DNA of 64,000 nucleotides from JAJEFO01 sp965209045 (GCA_965209045.1 CBDBPW010000001.1:248001-312000); one strand, 5' to 3'; numbered from the stretch's first letter, positions 16,853 through 26,168 are shown. Made by a program: numbers and translations. The notes: generated by a model not told the origin, from the letters alone.

Positions 16853-18156
16853 GCCTGGCGCTAGGAATCGACGTGGGCACGAGCGGCATTCGAACCGCCG
16901 TCGTGGACGAATGCGGGGAAGTCCTGTCGAAGGCCCGATCGACGCATCTGCCCCTGGACCAGGATCGCATTGACGCGGAGAAGTGGTGGCAGGCGGTGGA
17001 AGCCTGCATGTTGCTCCAGGTCTCGTCACTGAACGAATCCGGTCGCAGGGGAACGGAGATTTCGCGGATCGCAGTTGACGGCACTTCGGGCAGCATGGTG
17101 CTGTGCGACGCCGGGCTGCGTCCGGTCGGCCGGGCATTGATGTATGATTCCGGCGGCTTTGAGACCGAGGCGGCGCAGATCGCCATGCACGCCCCGCGAT
17201 CCCACATTGCGCGAGGACCGAATTCCGCGCTCGCGCGCGCCATGCGCCTCGTTGCGGAAGACACGGACGGGCTTGCCCGCCATCTTCTTCACCAGGCCGA
17301 TTTCATCGCCGCCAAACTGATAGGCTGCGGCGGACATTCCGATCACAACAACGCCCTGAAGACCGGCCTGGATCCCGCGACTGGAACCTGGCCAGACTGG
17401 ATCGGCAATGTCATTGACACTGCCCTGCTGCCACTCGCCCACGCGGCAGGAACTCCGGTCTCGGAGATCGAGCCCGATCTCGCCAACCGGATTGGATTGG
17501 CATCGAGTGCCGTTGTCTGCGCCGGCACCACCGACAGCATCGCGGCATTCCTCGCGGCAGCTCCTCCCAAGGCCGGAACGGCCGTGACCTCCCTCGGCTC
17601 CACCCTGGCAGTAAAGATGCTCGGTCACGAGCGAATCGACGATCCTGCAATCGGGCTTTATTCGCATCGACTCGGCGATTCCTGGCTGGTCGGCGGAGCG
17701 TCCAATTCCGGGGGTGCGGTACTCGCACAGTTCTTTTCGTCCGAGGACATTGCCCGCCTGAGCGCCGGCATTGACCCGAGAGCACCATCCGGCCTCGACT
17801 ACTATCCGTTGATCCGTGCCGGAGAGCGATTTCCGGTCAACGATCCTAATCTTGCGCCGCGTGTTGCGCCCCGCCCCGCCGACGACACGACTTTCCTGCA
17901 CGGCCTGCTGGAAGGCATCGCGCGAATCGAGGCGCAGTGCTATCGTGAAATAGAGAGTCGAGGCGGCGGTTTCCCGCAGGCAATCTACTCTGCAGGCGGA
18001 GGCGCAAGAAACACTGCATTCACTGAAATCCGGGCCAGGACGCTTGGCATCCTGCCGGCATGTGCAAGGAACGTGGAAGCCGCGATCGGCGTCGCGCGAG
18101 TTGCGGCGGGCATGTCCCGAAAGTCAGGCGGCGCAGCGACGAACGTCAAGACCTGA
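16849..18156 (+). CDS. FGGY-family carbohydrate kinase
   Basis: A 435-residue FGGY kinase, a little shorter than xylulokinase or glycerol kinase (about 490-500). It has the N-terminal phosphate-binding GIDVGTSGIRTAVVD, AVDGTSGSMVL, CAGTTDSIAAFLAA, the SLGSTLAVKML block and the C-terminal SAGGGARNTAFTEIRA. It phosphorylates a sugar, polyol or sugar acid before aldol cleavage by the preceding gene product. The start codon overlaps the aldolase stop. No transporter gene follows, which fits a pathway whose ABC importer on the opposite strand has been destroyed. Confidence 0.88.
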   Translation: MSLALGIDVGTSGIRTAVVDECGEVLSKARSTHLPLDQDRIDAEKWWQAVEACMLLQVSSLNESGRRGTEISRIAVDGTSGSMVLCDAGLRPVGRALMYDSGGFETEAAQIAMHAPRSHIARGPNSALARAMRLVAEDTDGLARHLLHQADFIAAKLIGCGGHSDHNNALKTGLDPATGTWPDWIGNVIDTALLPLAHAAGTPVSEIEPDLANRIGLASSAVVCAGTTDSIAAFLAAAPPKAGTAVTSLGSTLAVKMLGHERIDDPAIGLYSHRLGDSWLVGGASNSGGAVLAQFFSSEDIARLSAGIDPRAPSGLDYYPLIRAGERFPVNDPNLAPRVAPRPADDTTFLHGLLEGIARIEAQCYREIESRGGGFPQAIYSAGGGARNTAFTEIRARTLGILPACARNVEAAIGVARVAAGMSRKSGGAATNVKT

Positions 18157-18782
18157 CGCGACCCGCGAAGCACACATCGAATTACGGCGGCAGAAGACAA
18201 TCTTCCCGATGGCCGAGTGCCTGGCTGGATGTAGGGTTGGCAGCAGCGAAGACTCAGTCCGCCGACGTCTCGGCGAGTTCGGCCCATTCACGTCTCTCGA
18301 AATGACAAGGCAACGAATTAGGTCCGGAATCCTTGAACTCTCGAACGGGTTGCGCGCCCACATCCCGACATGGAGGCTGCGCCGCGGATTTCGCGCACGC
18401 TCCAGAACGGGGACAGCAGTGCTGCCGCATCGGGTCGAGGCCAATGCTGGTCTTCGCGTTCCAACAGCGGAAATTCGACGTGCTGATGGTTGCCGTCGCG
18501 AAATTTCGCCTGTGCTTGTCCGGCCGCGCATACAGGGACAGTTTCCTTCGCGACGCCACAGACCTTCGCACCTCCAGAAGTCCGGGCAATCCCGTTGCGA
18601 AGAATGACCGTTGCTCGACCGCAGGAATTGCGGGGTGCCGATTCCGCTCGTCACAACCAGGCGCGGGACCGTCAGGGCGGAAGCCACGTCCCTGCCCATC
18701 AAATGCCTGTGCCGGCAGGCGAGATGTCTGGCGCCTTCGACGCAGATGCTGACGTGACCAAAGCCCGCAAAGTGCGCCTGTG
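18157..18782. other. intergenic between convergent operons, no supported gene
   Basis: About 625 bases between the kinase end and the 3' end of the minus-strand permease. The DNA is of lower GC and has open frames on both strands, but none encodes a recognisable domain. Long untranslated stretches of this texture can be dispersed repeats or relics; a genome self-comparison would tell. No terminator hairpin with a T-tract was found. Confidence 0.45.
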
Positions 18783-19622
18783 TCACCCTTTCACGGCCCC
18801 TGCGGTCATGCCCGATATGATCTGGCGTGCGGCAAAGAAGGTGAACAGGAGCGGCGGGATCACGATCAGTGTTCCCATCGCCATGATCCGGCCCCATTCG
18901 ACACCCGTGTCCGTAATGAACCCGGCCGCGCCAACAGGCAGGGTGCGCGTGGTCCGACCCGTAAGCAAAAGCGCGAGAATGAACTCGTTCCAAGCGATGC
19001 GGAACGTAAAGATCCCGGCGACTGCGTAGCCTGACTTCATGAGCGGCAGGAGCACCCTGAAGAACACCTGCAAGGGAGTGGCGCCGTCAACAATGGCCGC
19101 CTCTTCCAGCTCGACCGGGATCTGCTTGTAGAATCCAAAGAGCAGCCAGATGGCAAAGGGGAGGTTCAGCGCCGTGTAAAAAAAGATCAGCACCGCCAGA
19201 TCGTTGTCGAGGCTGAAGTTCAGCACCATCGCGAAGGCCGGCACGGCAAGCACGGCCGGTGGCACCATGCGGACCAGAAGCGTGGAATTCGCGACCAAAA
19301 CGCGGCCCCGAAACTCGGTCCGGGCCAGCGCATAGGCACAAAGCCCACCCAGGAACAACGTCAGGAAGGTGGCCACTGTCCCCACGATGACGGAATTCCA
19401 GAGGTAGCGATCGAACTTGCCACGTGTCATGATGTGTTCATAATTGTCCAGCGTCGGCACGAAGAAGAACCAGATCGGCTCTTTCTGCTGAACAATCACG
19501 TCGTCCTTGAAACCTGTGGCCACCATGATCCAGATCGGCGCGAGCGTGATCAGGGCCAGCAGGATCAGCGCCGCGTAATGACCCGAGACGTGAAGCGGAT
19601 TGTTGATCTGTCTTGCTGCCAT
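18783..19622 (-). CDS. ABC carbohydrate-type permease (MalG family, inner)
   Basis: A 279-residue integral membrane protein with about six hydrophobic segments and the EAA loop LEEAAIVDGATPLQVFFRVL-LP used to dock the ATPase. It ends AARQIISGMTAGAVKG, the usual CUT1 permease C-terminus. It follows the first permease after one base and is the last gene of the minus-strand operon that starts near 25 kb. With the partner permease, binding protein and ATPase upstream it forms a complete importer. Its sequence served here as the intact reference for the damaged permease at 12.4 kb. Confidence 0.9.
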   Translation of the reverse strand: MAARQINNPLHVSGHYAALILLALITLAPIWIMVATGFKDDVIVQQKEPIWFFFVPTLDNYEHIMTRGKFDRYLWNSVIVGTVATFLTLFLGGLCAYALARTEFRGRVLVANSTLLVRMVPPAVLAVPAFAMVLNFSLDNDLAVLIFFYTALNLPFAIWLLFGFYKQIPVELEEAAIVDGATPLQVFFRVLLPLMKSGYAVAGIFTFRIAWNEFILALLLTGRTTRTLPVGAAGFITDTGVEWGRIMAMGTLIVIPPLLFTFFAARQIISGMTAGAVKG

Positions 19623-19623
19623 C

Positions 19624-20553
19624 TCAGATGTCCGCCTTCTCCTTCAACGGGTTTCCCATCTTCAAAATGCCAAAGCTCAGGAAGAAGACGATCACGATCA
19701 AGAGCACCGAGATCGCCGAAGCGTAGCCCAGCTGCTGTGTGTCGAAGGCCCGGTTGTAGATATGTAGCGACAAGAGTTCAGTGGCACGTCCTGGCCCCCC
19801 GCCTGTCAGGATGTACATCACCTCGAGCGCGCGAAATACATCGATCAAGCGCATCAGAAGCGCGATCAACAGGATTGATCGGATCATCGGCAGCTTGACA
19901 AAGAGAATGTGCTGCCACCAATTCGCTCCGTCGATCTTGGAAGCTTCCAACACCTCTGACGGCAGGGCCTGCAGGCCGGCGATCACGATGATGAAGATAA
20001 AGGGCGTCCATTGCCAGATGTCGGTGAAAACGATGGCAAAGAAGGCAAGATCGGCATCCCCGAGCCAGACCTGCGGCTCGATGCCGATCTGGCCAAGGTA
20101 GTAGTTGATCCAGCCGATCCGCGCATCGAAGAGATAGCGCCAAATCAGGCCGACCACCACGGGCGACACCATCAGCGGCAGGATGAAAATCGTGCGAAAG
20201 ACCGACGCGCCACGAATGGGCCGTTCGAGCAGGAGCGCCAGCGACACGCCCAGGAGCATCTCGATGGAGATGGTCCAGAAGCCGAACTTGAGCGTGACCC
20301 AGATCGATTCCCCGACGTTTTCGTCCCCAATCATCCGGATGAAGTGCCGCAATCCTACGTAGGGGGCATCGTCGAAATCGGTACCGATCTTCCAGTCATA
20401 GAAGCTGAGGTAAAAGGCCTGGATCACCGGATAGACCAATCCCGCCAACATCACCGCAACGGCAGGCAGGATGAAGAAATATGGCCCCAACATCGAAAGA
20501 TCCCAAGGCCGCGTTGCAGCAACGGGGACGATGTTTTCGGCGGCATCAGGCAT
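19624..20553 (-). CDS. ABC carbohydrate-type permease (MalF family, outer)
   Basis: A 309-residue membrane protein with about six segments, an N-terminal cytoplasmic stretch, and the EAA loop VLEASKIDGANWWQHILFVK-LP. Family blocks TIFILPLMVSPVVVGLIWRYLFD and MYILTGGGPGRATELLSLHIY are clear. I use the ATG at 20553; a TTG three codons earlier is possible and neither has a good ribosome binding site. It lies downstream of the binding-protein gene with a short stem-loop between. Together with the second permease it forms the translocation pore. Confidence 0.9.
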   Translation of the reverse strand: MPDAAENIVPVAATRPWDLSMLGPYFFILPAVAVMLAGLVYPVIQAFYLSFYDWKIGTDFDDAPYVGLRHFIRMIGDENVGESIWVTLKFGFWTISIEMLLGVSLALLLERPIRGASVFRTIFILPLMVSPVVVGLIWRYLFDARIGWINYYLGQIGIEPQVWLGDADLAFFAIVFTDIWQWTPFIFIIVIAGLQALPSEVLEASKIDGANWWQHILFVKLPMIRSILLIALLMRLIDVFRALEVMYILTGGGPGRATELLSLHIYNRAFDTQQLGYASAISVLLIVIVFFLSFGILKMGNPLKEKADI

Positions 20554-20581
20554 ATCAGCCAATCTTGATGAGGGACCGGAG

Positions 20582-20597
20582 GGGCGGTTTCCCGCCC
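20582..20597 (-). other. Stem-loop between binding-protein and permease genes
   Basis: GGGCGG and CCGCCC form a six-pair stem with a four-base loop just after the binding-protein stop. No T-tract follows on the minus strand. By position it is comparable to the stem-loops after the other binding-protein genes in this window and may uncouple expression of the binding protein from the permeases. Confidence 0.4.
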
Positions 20598-20619
20598 GCT
20601 CCTACTGTTTTCCGAACGT

Positions 20620-21957
20620 TTATTGCGCGGCTCGGTAGTCGGCCCAAGTGTAGTAGCCCTCGCGTTCCATGATGGCGCGCAGCTCTTCATTTGCCTTGTC
20701 CATGATCGGCTGGATCGGATCATCAGTGGTGATGACCTGCGTGAGAGCCTGGCCGAGGACGTCGATGTTGATTTCGTTCCATTCCGGAATCAACGGGCGC
20801 CAGTCCGGGTCGGCGCAGGGAAGCTGATCGGCCACGATCGGGTAATCGTCGAACCCTTCCGTGTTGTTTTGAAGCGTCGATATGCGAACCGGATCGCCTC
20901 CGAGTTCGACCATGCGCTGGTCGCCGGCCTTGTTGGTCATGTACTGGATGAAGAGGAACGCCGCCTCCCTGTTTGGCGCGTTTGCCGGGATGCCCATGGC
21001 GAATCCGCCGGTTTCCGAGCCGCAACGGGTTCCCACCGGATGGAGGGCGTAGCCGACCTTGCCATCGATCTTCGACAGGTTTGGATTGCGCGACATGGCC
21101 GCGATCTTGAGCGTGTCCAGATGCATGGCGGCATCGCCTTGCAGGAAGGCTGCCGCAGCTTCACCGAAGCCGAAGGTCTCGATGCCGACCGGCCCGGTCT
21201 TGGCGACGTGACGCATGAATTCGGCAGCCTTCACGGCCTCGGGCGAGTTTACGACCGGGTTCCACTCGTCGTCAAAGATCTTGCCGCCCAACGGGGCGAG
21301 ATGCAGCAACCAGCCTGCGGTCACCTGGTGACCAGTCTTCCCGCGCGAGGTCAGCGCCGGAATGCCCGCGTCATGCAGCTTGGTCATCGCTGCGGCCAGT
21401 TCGTCATAAGTAGTCGGCACTTCGATGCCCTGCTCTTCGAAGATGTCCTTGCGGTAGGCAAGGATCGAGGTCTCGGCCCCGAACGGAATGCCGTAGAGAG
21501 CGCCGGAAACCCCAGGCATGTATCCCTTCTTGCCACCGACAACGCCGCCGTTCTGCAAGTAGGCGCCGGCAACATCATCGATGTCATATTGCGGATCGAC
21601 AAGCGAGCCAGACGTGAAATACTGGCTGAGCGGGGTCAAGAGGCCCTTCGATACGTACTCGCCCTTCCACATGACCACCCAGGAAACGACATCGTATTCG
21701 CCCTCCGGCTTCGACATCTCGAGGATCTGGCGGTCACGCAGCTTGAGATATTGCAACGCATCGATCTCAACTTCGATACCGGTTTCCTCTGTGAATTCAT
21801 CCACTAGTGCCTCCGCCGCACTGAAATGCGCAAGCGCGGGCCAGCTGACCACGAGCGTAGTGCCCTCGTATTTCTCGTACGGGTTGGCAAATGACGCGGT
21901 TGCACACAGAAGCGCCGCAACAGTGGCCGTCGTCTTCTTCATTAGTCCATATGACAT
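20620..21957 (-). CDS. ABC transporter substrate-binding protein (family 1, carbohydrate type)
   Basis: A 445-residue periplasmic binding protein with a signal peptide (MKKTTATVAALLCATASFA). The mature part begins NPYEKYEGTTLVVSWPALAH and keeps the family 1 hallmark blocks (EYDVVSWVVMWKGEYVSKGLL, YGIPFGAETSILAYRKDIF, FLQGDAAMHLD). The ATG at 21957 is set by AAAGGAGG at ideal spacing. Although the family is called sugar-binding, its enzyme neighbours here (3-hydroxyacyl-CoA dehydrogenase-like, CoA-transferase and hydratase remnants) suggest a carnitine- or acid-like ligand. That is inference. Confidence 0.88.
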   Translation of the reverse strand: MSYGLMKKTTATVAALLCATASFANPYEKYEGTTLVVSWPALAHFSAAEALVDEFTEETGIEVEIDALQYLKLRDRQILEMSKPEGEYDVVSWVVMWKGEYVSKGLLTPLSQYFTSGSLVDPQYDIDDVAGAYLQNGGVVGGKKGYMPGVSGALYGIPFGAETSILAYRKDIFEEQGIEVPTTYDELAAAMTKLHDAGIPALTSRGKTGHQVTAGWLLHLAPLGGKIFDDEWNPVVNSPEAVKAAEFMRHVAKTGPVGIETFGFGEAAAAFLQGDAAMHLDTLKIAAMSRNPNLSKIDGKVGYALHPVGTRCGSETGGFAMGIPANAPNREAAFLFIQYMTNKAGDQRMVELGGDPVRISTLQNNTEGFDDYPIVADQLPCADPDWRPLIPEWNEINIDVLGQALTQVITTDDPIQPIMDKANEELRAIMEREGYYTWADYRAAQ

Positions 21958-21990
21958 GGTATCCTCCTTTGTGTCATTCAATGGAATTCC

Positions 21991-23091
21991 TCAGGTGACG
22001 GTATCACCCGTCGTCTTGTCGAACAGGTAGATTCGATTGGTATCGAACATGTACGTTCCGCTGGTCAGCGGTGCGCTGTCCGGGCCAACCTCGATTGCGG
22101 CCGAGACTTGTCTGCCGCCGATGTCTGCAGCCAGAAACTGGCTTGAGCCGATGTATTCCGCAACTTTCACGTCCAAGTCGACCGGTGCGAGAAAAGACGC
22201 CTCGGTCCCGCCGTCGGCGGGCCGGGCTGCGAAATGCTCAGGCCGAAGGCCAACGATGACCTGGCGCGCCCCGTGCCCCTGCGCGGCCTTGTGCAAACGC
22301 GGCGGCAAAGGCAGGTCGAAGCCCTGTCCCATGACGCGCAGTCCGTCGCCCTGCAACTCCGCGTCGAGGAGATTCATCGAGGGCGAGCCGATGAAGCCCG
22401 CGACGAACAGGTTCCTGGGACTGTTATAGACTTCGCGCGGTGTGCCGACCTGTTGAACGTGCCCCTTTTCCATGATCACGATTCGGTCGGCCATGGTCAT
22501 GGCTTCGATCTGGTCATGGGTCACGTAGACCATCGTGCGGTCGAGCCTTTTGTGCAGGATCGCCAGCTCGGTCCGCATGGTCGAACGCAGCTTGGCATCG
22601 AGATTCGACAAAGGCTCGTCGAACAAGAAACAATACGCATCGCGCACGATGGCACGTCCCATGGCGACACGCTGACGCTGCCCACCCGACAAGTCCTTGG
22701 GCCTGCGTTCCAGAAACTCCGTCAGTTCCAGCATCTCGGCCGCGGCCCGGACCCGGCGCGCGACCTCTTCCTTCGACGTACCCGCCAGCCGCAACGCAAA
22801 GGACATGTTTCCAGCTACATCCATATGGGGGTAGAGCGCATAGGACTGGAACACCATGGCAATGTCGCGCTCCTTGGGTCGAGCCCAAGTGACGTCCTTG
22901 CCCGCAATCTGGATCGTGCCGCTGGTCACCGGCTCAAGCCCCGCGATCATCCGCAGCGTCGTTGACTTGCCGCAGCCAGAGGGTCCGACAATGACGACGA
23001 ACTCACCCTCGTCAAAAGACAGGTTCAGCGGCGGAATGACATTCACCGTGCCGTAGAACTTGGTCACGTCAACAAGTTGCACACCGCTCAT
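21991..23091 (-). CDS. ABC transporter ATP-binding protein (UgpC/MalK type)
   Basis: A 366-residue ATPase. Walker A is GPSGCGKST (residues 36-44), followed by the Q-loop VFQSYALYPHM, signature LSGGQRQRVAMGRAIV, Walker B LFDEPLSNLD and the switch histidine in YVTHDQIEAMTMAD. The C-terminal third is a TOBE domain. Its ATG overlaps the stop of the dehydrogenase gene (ATGA), so enzyme and transporter are co-translated. Order in the operon is MBL, dehydrogenase, ATPase, binding protein, two permeases. Confidence 0.93.
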   Translation of the reverse strand: MSGVQLVDVTKFYGTVNVIPPLNLSFDEGEFVVIVGPSGCGKSTTLRMIAGLEPVTSGTIQIAGKDVTWARPKERDIAMVFQSYALYPHMDVAGNMSFALRLAGTSKEEVARRVRAAAEMLELTEFLERRPKDLSGGQRQRVAMGRAIVRDAYCFLFDEPLSNLDAKLRSTMRTELAILHKRLDRTMVYVTHDQIEAMTMADRIVIMEKGHVQQVGTPREVYNSPRNLFVAGFIGSPSMNLLDAELQGDGLRVMGQGFDLPLPPRLHKAAQGHGARQVIVGLRPEHFAARPADGGTEASFLAPVDLDVKVAEYIGSSQFLAADIGGRQVSAAIEVGPDSAPLTSGTYMFDTNRIYLFDKTTGDTVT

Positions 23092-24068
23092 CAGCTTTCC
23101 TCTTCGGACGGTCGTCCCGCCTCTGCGCCCCGATTGAACTTGATCCGCCGAATGATCTCCTCGTCACGCCGACGCTTGAAGGCCTCAGCGTCCCGTACGG
23201 TCCAGTCATAAAACCCCCGGCCCGACTTCATGCCCAGTTTGCCGTTGCTGAACAATTCGCCGACCGGGGTATCGGCGGGGTCGGCGACGGTTGACAGGTC
23301 GGCCCAAACCGCCTTGGCCGCGTCTGAGTTGATCAAGTCCAGTCCGGCAAGGTCAGCGTGCTCGAATGCCCCCATGGCGGGAAGGCGCGATGCGTAGCCG
23401 ACTTTCAGGATCGTGTCGCAGGCCTTTGGGGTCACCAGATCCCGGCCGACGAGTGATGCAAACTCGCGCAGCACCGCATGCTGGATTCGCGACCACAGAA
23501 AGCCTGGAATGTCCGGGCATGTGACCGGCGTCTTGCCAGTTTGCGCCAAGAGCGCGGTTGTGGCCGCGACGGCACTGTCCGAACTGCCGCACCCAGGCAC
23601 CACCTCGACAAGCTCGACCAGATGGGCGGGTTGGGCATAATGGGCAATGCAGAAATTCTGCGGGCGCCTGAGGTTGGATTGCAGAGCGCTGGCACTCAGG
23701 GCGGAAGTAGTGGAGGACAGGACTGTCGTCACTGGTGCAGCCAGTTCTGCCTCACCCAGCAACGCCCGCTTCAACGTGAGATCCTCCGCTATCGCCTCAA
23801 TAACAAAGCCTGCATCCACGACGGAATTGGCAAGGTCGGCCCGAGGCGTGATCCGTTCCAGAACCGCCGTGCGGTCCCCGGCATCAGTCAACCCATGTCC
23901 CACGAGAAAGTCAAAGTCTTCTGTACAGCGATCAAGCGCGGGACCAAGCGCCTCGGCACGACGTCCCCAGAGCGTCACATGCGCTCCTCCCAAGGCAAGG
24001 GACAGGGCGATCTGCCCGCCCATTGTACCCGAGCCCAGCACGGCGCATCTCGGTAGGTCAGCCGACAT
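23091..24068 (-). CDS. 3-hydroxyacyl-CoA dehydrogenase-family protein (possible carnitine dehydrogenase)
   Basis: A 325-residue NAD-dependent enzyme. The Rossmann motif is GSGTMGGQIA near the N-terminus. A DAGFVIEAIAEDLTLKRALL block and the C-terminal PDIPGFLWSRIQHAVLREF domain follow the pattern of single-domain 3-hydroxyacyl-CoA dehydrogenases, lambda-crystallins and L-carnitine dehydrogenases. I use the ATG at 24068, which overlaps the MBL stop by 11 bases; the frame extends to 24098. It is followed without a gap by the ABC ATPase. Because CoA-transferase and enoyl-CoA hydratase remnants lie in the same operon, oxidation of a beta-hydroxy acid such as carnitine is a reasonable guess. Confidence 0.82.
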   Translation of the reverse strand: MSADLPRCAVLGSGTMGGQIALSLALGGAHVTLWGRRAEALGPALDRCTEDFDFLVGHGLTDAGDRTAVLERITPRADLANSVVDAGFVIEAIAEDLTLKRALLGEAELAAPVTTVLSSTTSALSASALQSNLRRPQNFCIAHYAQPAHLVELVEVVPGCGSSDSAVAATTALLAQTGKTPVTCPDIPGFLWSRIQHAVLREFASLVGRDLVTPKACDTILKVGYASRLPAMGAFEHADLAGLDLINSDAAKAVWADLSTVADPADTPVGELFSNGKLGMKSGRGFYDWTVRDAEAFKRRRDEEIIRRIKFNRGAEAGRPSEEES

Positions 24069-25008
24069 AGTGCCAGCCACCGTCGCGCTGTTCGGCAAGC
24101 CCCTTCGCGACGAAGTCCTTCAGGCTGGCGTCAATCGACACCAGCGCGCGCCATTCGCGGACCACGTTCTGATCGTCGCAGCACTTGTCGCGAAGTTCCG
24201 AAAAGGAAATGCCCGGGTTCGTCTTCATGTGGGTGATCATCGAGGTCTCCACCTTGTCCACGCGACGACGGCAATCGTCGACCAGTTCCAGGGTTTCGAC
24301 GACGGTCTTCGCGTCGTCATGGGCCAGGAGAACGGACTGCACGTCACGCTCGATCAGGAAGTTCTCGATCTTGCCGAACGTGGCACGCATCACGTTTGGA
24401 TCCTCATAGAGATAGAGAACCGGATTGAATGGTGGCAACAGCGGGTCGGCCAGGACCAGCGTCTTGGTCGAAAGCTCAAAATAGCCCACCTCGCACATTG
24501 AATGGCCGAACACTTCGACGACCTCCAAAGCGACACCGCCGCCTAGATCGATCACGTCGCCATCCTTGATGAAATCCTCGATCGGGCCTTCGGTCGGGCC
24601 CATCCAGTCGAGATATTCCGTGTTGAGGTCAAATTGTTCGCCCTCGGGGAATGCGTGCACGATTGTCTTGGCGTTCAGCAAGTTGTCGGCCACGCGATCC
24701 GCGCGGGCGCGGTGACCGAGAATCCTGCAGCCCGTCTCGGCCTTGAGCCAGCCGTTGTTGCCGACGTGATCCATGTGCTCGTGGGTCAGGAGCAGGAAGT
24801 CGAGGTCCCCGCGCGCGATGCCAAGCTCTTCGAAAGCTTGCTTGAGCGCCGGCAGGCCGCCGTAAAGGCCGCTGTCGATCAGGCCGATCCTGTCGGCGCC
24901 GCGCACAAAGAAGACCCGGGTTGCCGTCTTGCCTTCGTGATCCCCGGGCAGTCCCATCGAAACGGTGGAAAACGGGCCAGACCGATAGCTGATGACCGAC
25001 TTTTCCAT
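24058..25008 (-). CDS. MBL-fold metallo-hydrolase
   Basis: A 316-residue protein with the metallo-beta-lactamase motif THEHMDHVGNNG, FGHSMCEVGYF, the metal-bridging aspartate in LVLADPLLPP and a late LLAHDDAK. The ATG at 25008 has GAGGAGGAAC upstream, a strong ribosome binding site. The C-terminal third is helical and resembles a winged-helix extension found in glyoxalase-II-like family members. It is the first intact gene of the operon. A thioester or ester hydrolase role would fit the CoA-type neighbours, but the substrate is not evident. Confidence 0.85.
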   Translation of the reverse strand: MEKSVISYRSGPFSTVSMGLPGDHEGKTATRVFFVRGADRIGLIDSGLYGGLPALKQAFEELGIARGDLDFLLLTHEHMDHVGNNGWLKAETGCRILGHRARADRVADNLLNAKTIVHAFPEGEQFDLNTEYLDWMGPTEGPIEDFIKDGDVIDLGGGVALEVVEVFGHSMCEVGYFELSTKTLVLADPLLPPFNPVLYLYEDPNVMRATFGKIENFLIERDVQSVLLAHDDAKTVVETLELVDDCRRRVDKVETSMITHMKTNPGISFSELRDKCCDDQNVVREWRALVSIDASLKDFVAKGLAEQRDGGWHYVG

Positions 25009-25021
25009 TGCGGTTCCTCCT

Positions 25022-25684
25022 CTATTGTCCCTTGAAGGCGGGAGCGCCCTCTTCCATGAAGACGATGATGCCTTCCTTGCCGCCCTCGGTTCCAGAGACG
25101 GCGTCAAGCACGCAATGTACCCGCGTCAGCCCGACATTGAGCACCGCATCGAACCCATTTTCAACGACACGCCTAGCTTCCCGCAAGGCTACCGGCGCAA
25201 TTTCGGCCAGTGCTTCGGCGAACTCCATCGTCCGCGACATCAACGCGTCATGTGCGCCGGTCTCCAACGCCGCGCCGGTCTCGACTGCTTCGGCGGCCGG
25301 CATCGCCTGTCCCGTCATCAGGATATCAATGGCCCTCATCGACCCTGGCACATGGGGCAGGCACCGTGCCCCGCTACCTCCCGGGATGAGGCCAAGCTTG
25401 ATTTGCACGTGCCCCAGCTTGGCCCCTTCGCTGACGAAGGCAAGGTCGCAGCGCATCACCAGTTCGAGTCCGCCACAAGGCGCGTAGACGCTGGCCGCGC
25501 AGACCTTCGCTCGGGGCTGCCCCGCAGCCGGGCCAAAGGTCTGGTGCGAACGGCGCTGGAGTCCATCAAGCACGGTCTGCCCTACATCGTGACAACCCAC
25601 GATATCCGCATCCGCCACAATTGCGCGCCCGGTACCGGTCACGACCAGGACCTCGTCCGGCAGCCTGAATGGGTCGGTTCAGCA
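25022..25684 (-). pseudogene. Enoyl-CoA hydratase/isomerase, N-terminally damaged
   Basis: The C-terminal 150 residues are recognisable crotonase fold: CGGLELVMRCDLAFVSEGAKL, GHVQIKLGLIPGGSGARCLP, then the C-terminal helices LREARRVVENGFDAVLNVGL. The upstream part (TDPFRLPDEVLVVTGTGRAI and on) does not match the family N-terminus, and the usual GGG of the oxyanion-hole segment is altered to PCGG. Normal length is about 260. The frame can only start at a GTG inside the sequence. I read it as a deletion product, fused near the truncated CoA-transferase gene. It may be translated but is unlikely to be a normal hydratase. Confidence 0.65.
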
Positions 25685-25744
25685 AGTCCCGCCCCATCCC
25701 CTGTCTGGCCTGCCAACTGCCGGTGCTTCGACCCGATCGCCTGG

Positions 25745-26123
25745 CATAGGTGAACTTCGAGTTGACCGACTTGAAGTCCTCATGGGCCAACCCCAGCCGA
25801 TCCGTCACGCCAGTCCGGAAATTCCCGGTCACGACATCGCAGGCATTGGCCATCGCAAGAAGCGGGACGCGACCATCCCGGGGCTTCAGATCGATCGTTA
25901 TCGACCGTTCGTTCCGATTGAAGGTGTGGAACGCCGCGCCTTCCTTGCCAACGAATCCCCCGATCATGGGCATCGACCTTCTCCACCCGCCCTTGCCATG
26001 CCGTTCGATCTTCAGAACGACGGCACTCGTGTCCGCACTCGTTTGCGTGCAAGGCCGACCGAGCATCATTTGCGCGACGTCAGGGACCCGGATGCCATCA
26101 AAGACACCAGGCACGTCGGTCAT
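25745..26123 (-). pseudogene. CaiB/BaiF-type CoA transferase, N-terminal fragment
   Basis: The first about 125 residues follow family III CoA-transferases: VFDGIRVPDVAQMM, VLKIERHGKGG, FNRNERSITIDLKPRDG, DVVTGNFRTGVTDRLGL, FKSVNSKFTYA. Homology then stops, well before the catalytic aspartate (about residue 170 in the family), and a frame change leads into the hydratase fragment. A full gene has about 400 codons, so more than two thirds is lost. It was probably the first gene of the operon running towards the transporter. Confidence 0.75.
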
Positions 26124-26168
26124 TCCGGCGTCCTCCCAAGGATTGCGAGAAAACAGAGTTCCTCTCAG

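Noticed and set aside
18254..18589. 111-codon minus-strand frame as a hypothetical gene or dispersed repeat
   Set aside because: It looked vaguely like a repeated intergenic sequence, but this cannot be tested inside one window and no coding signal supports it.
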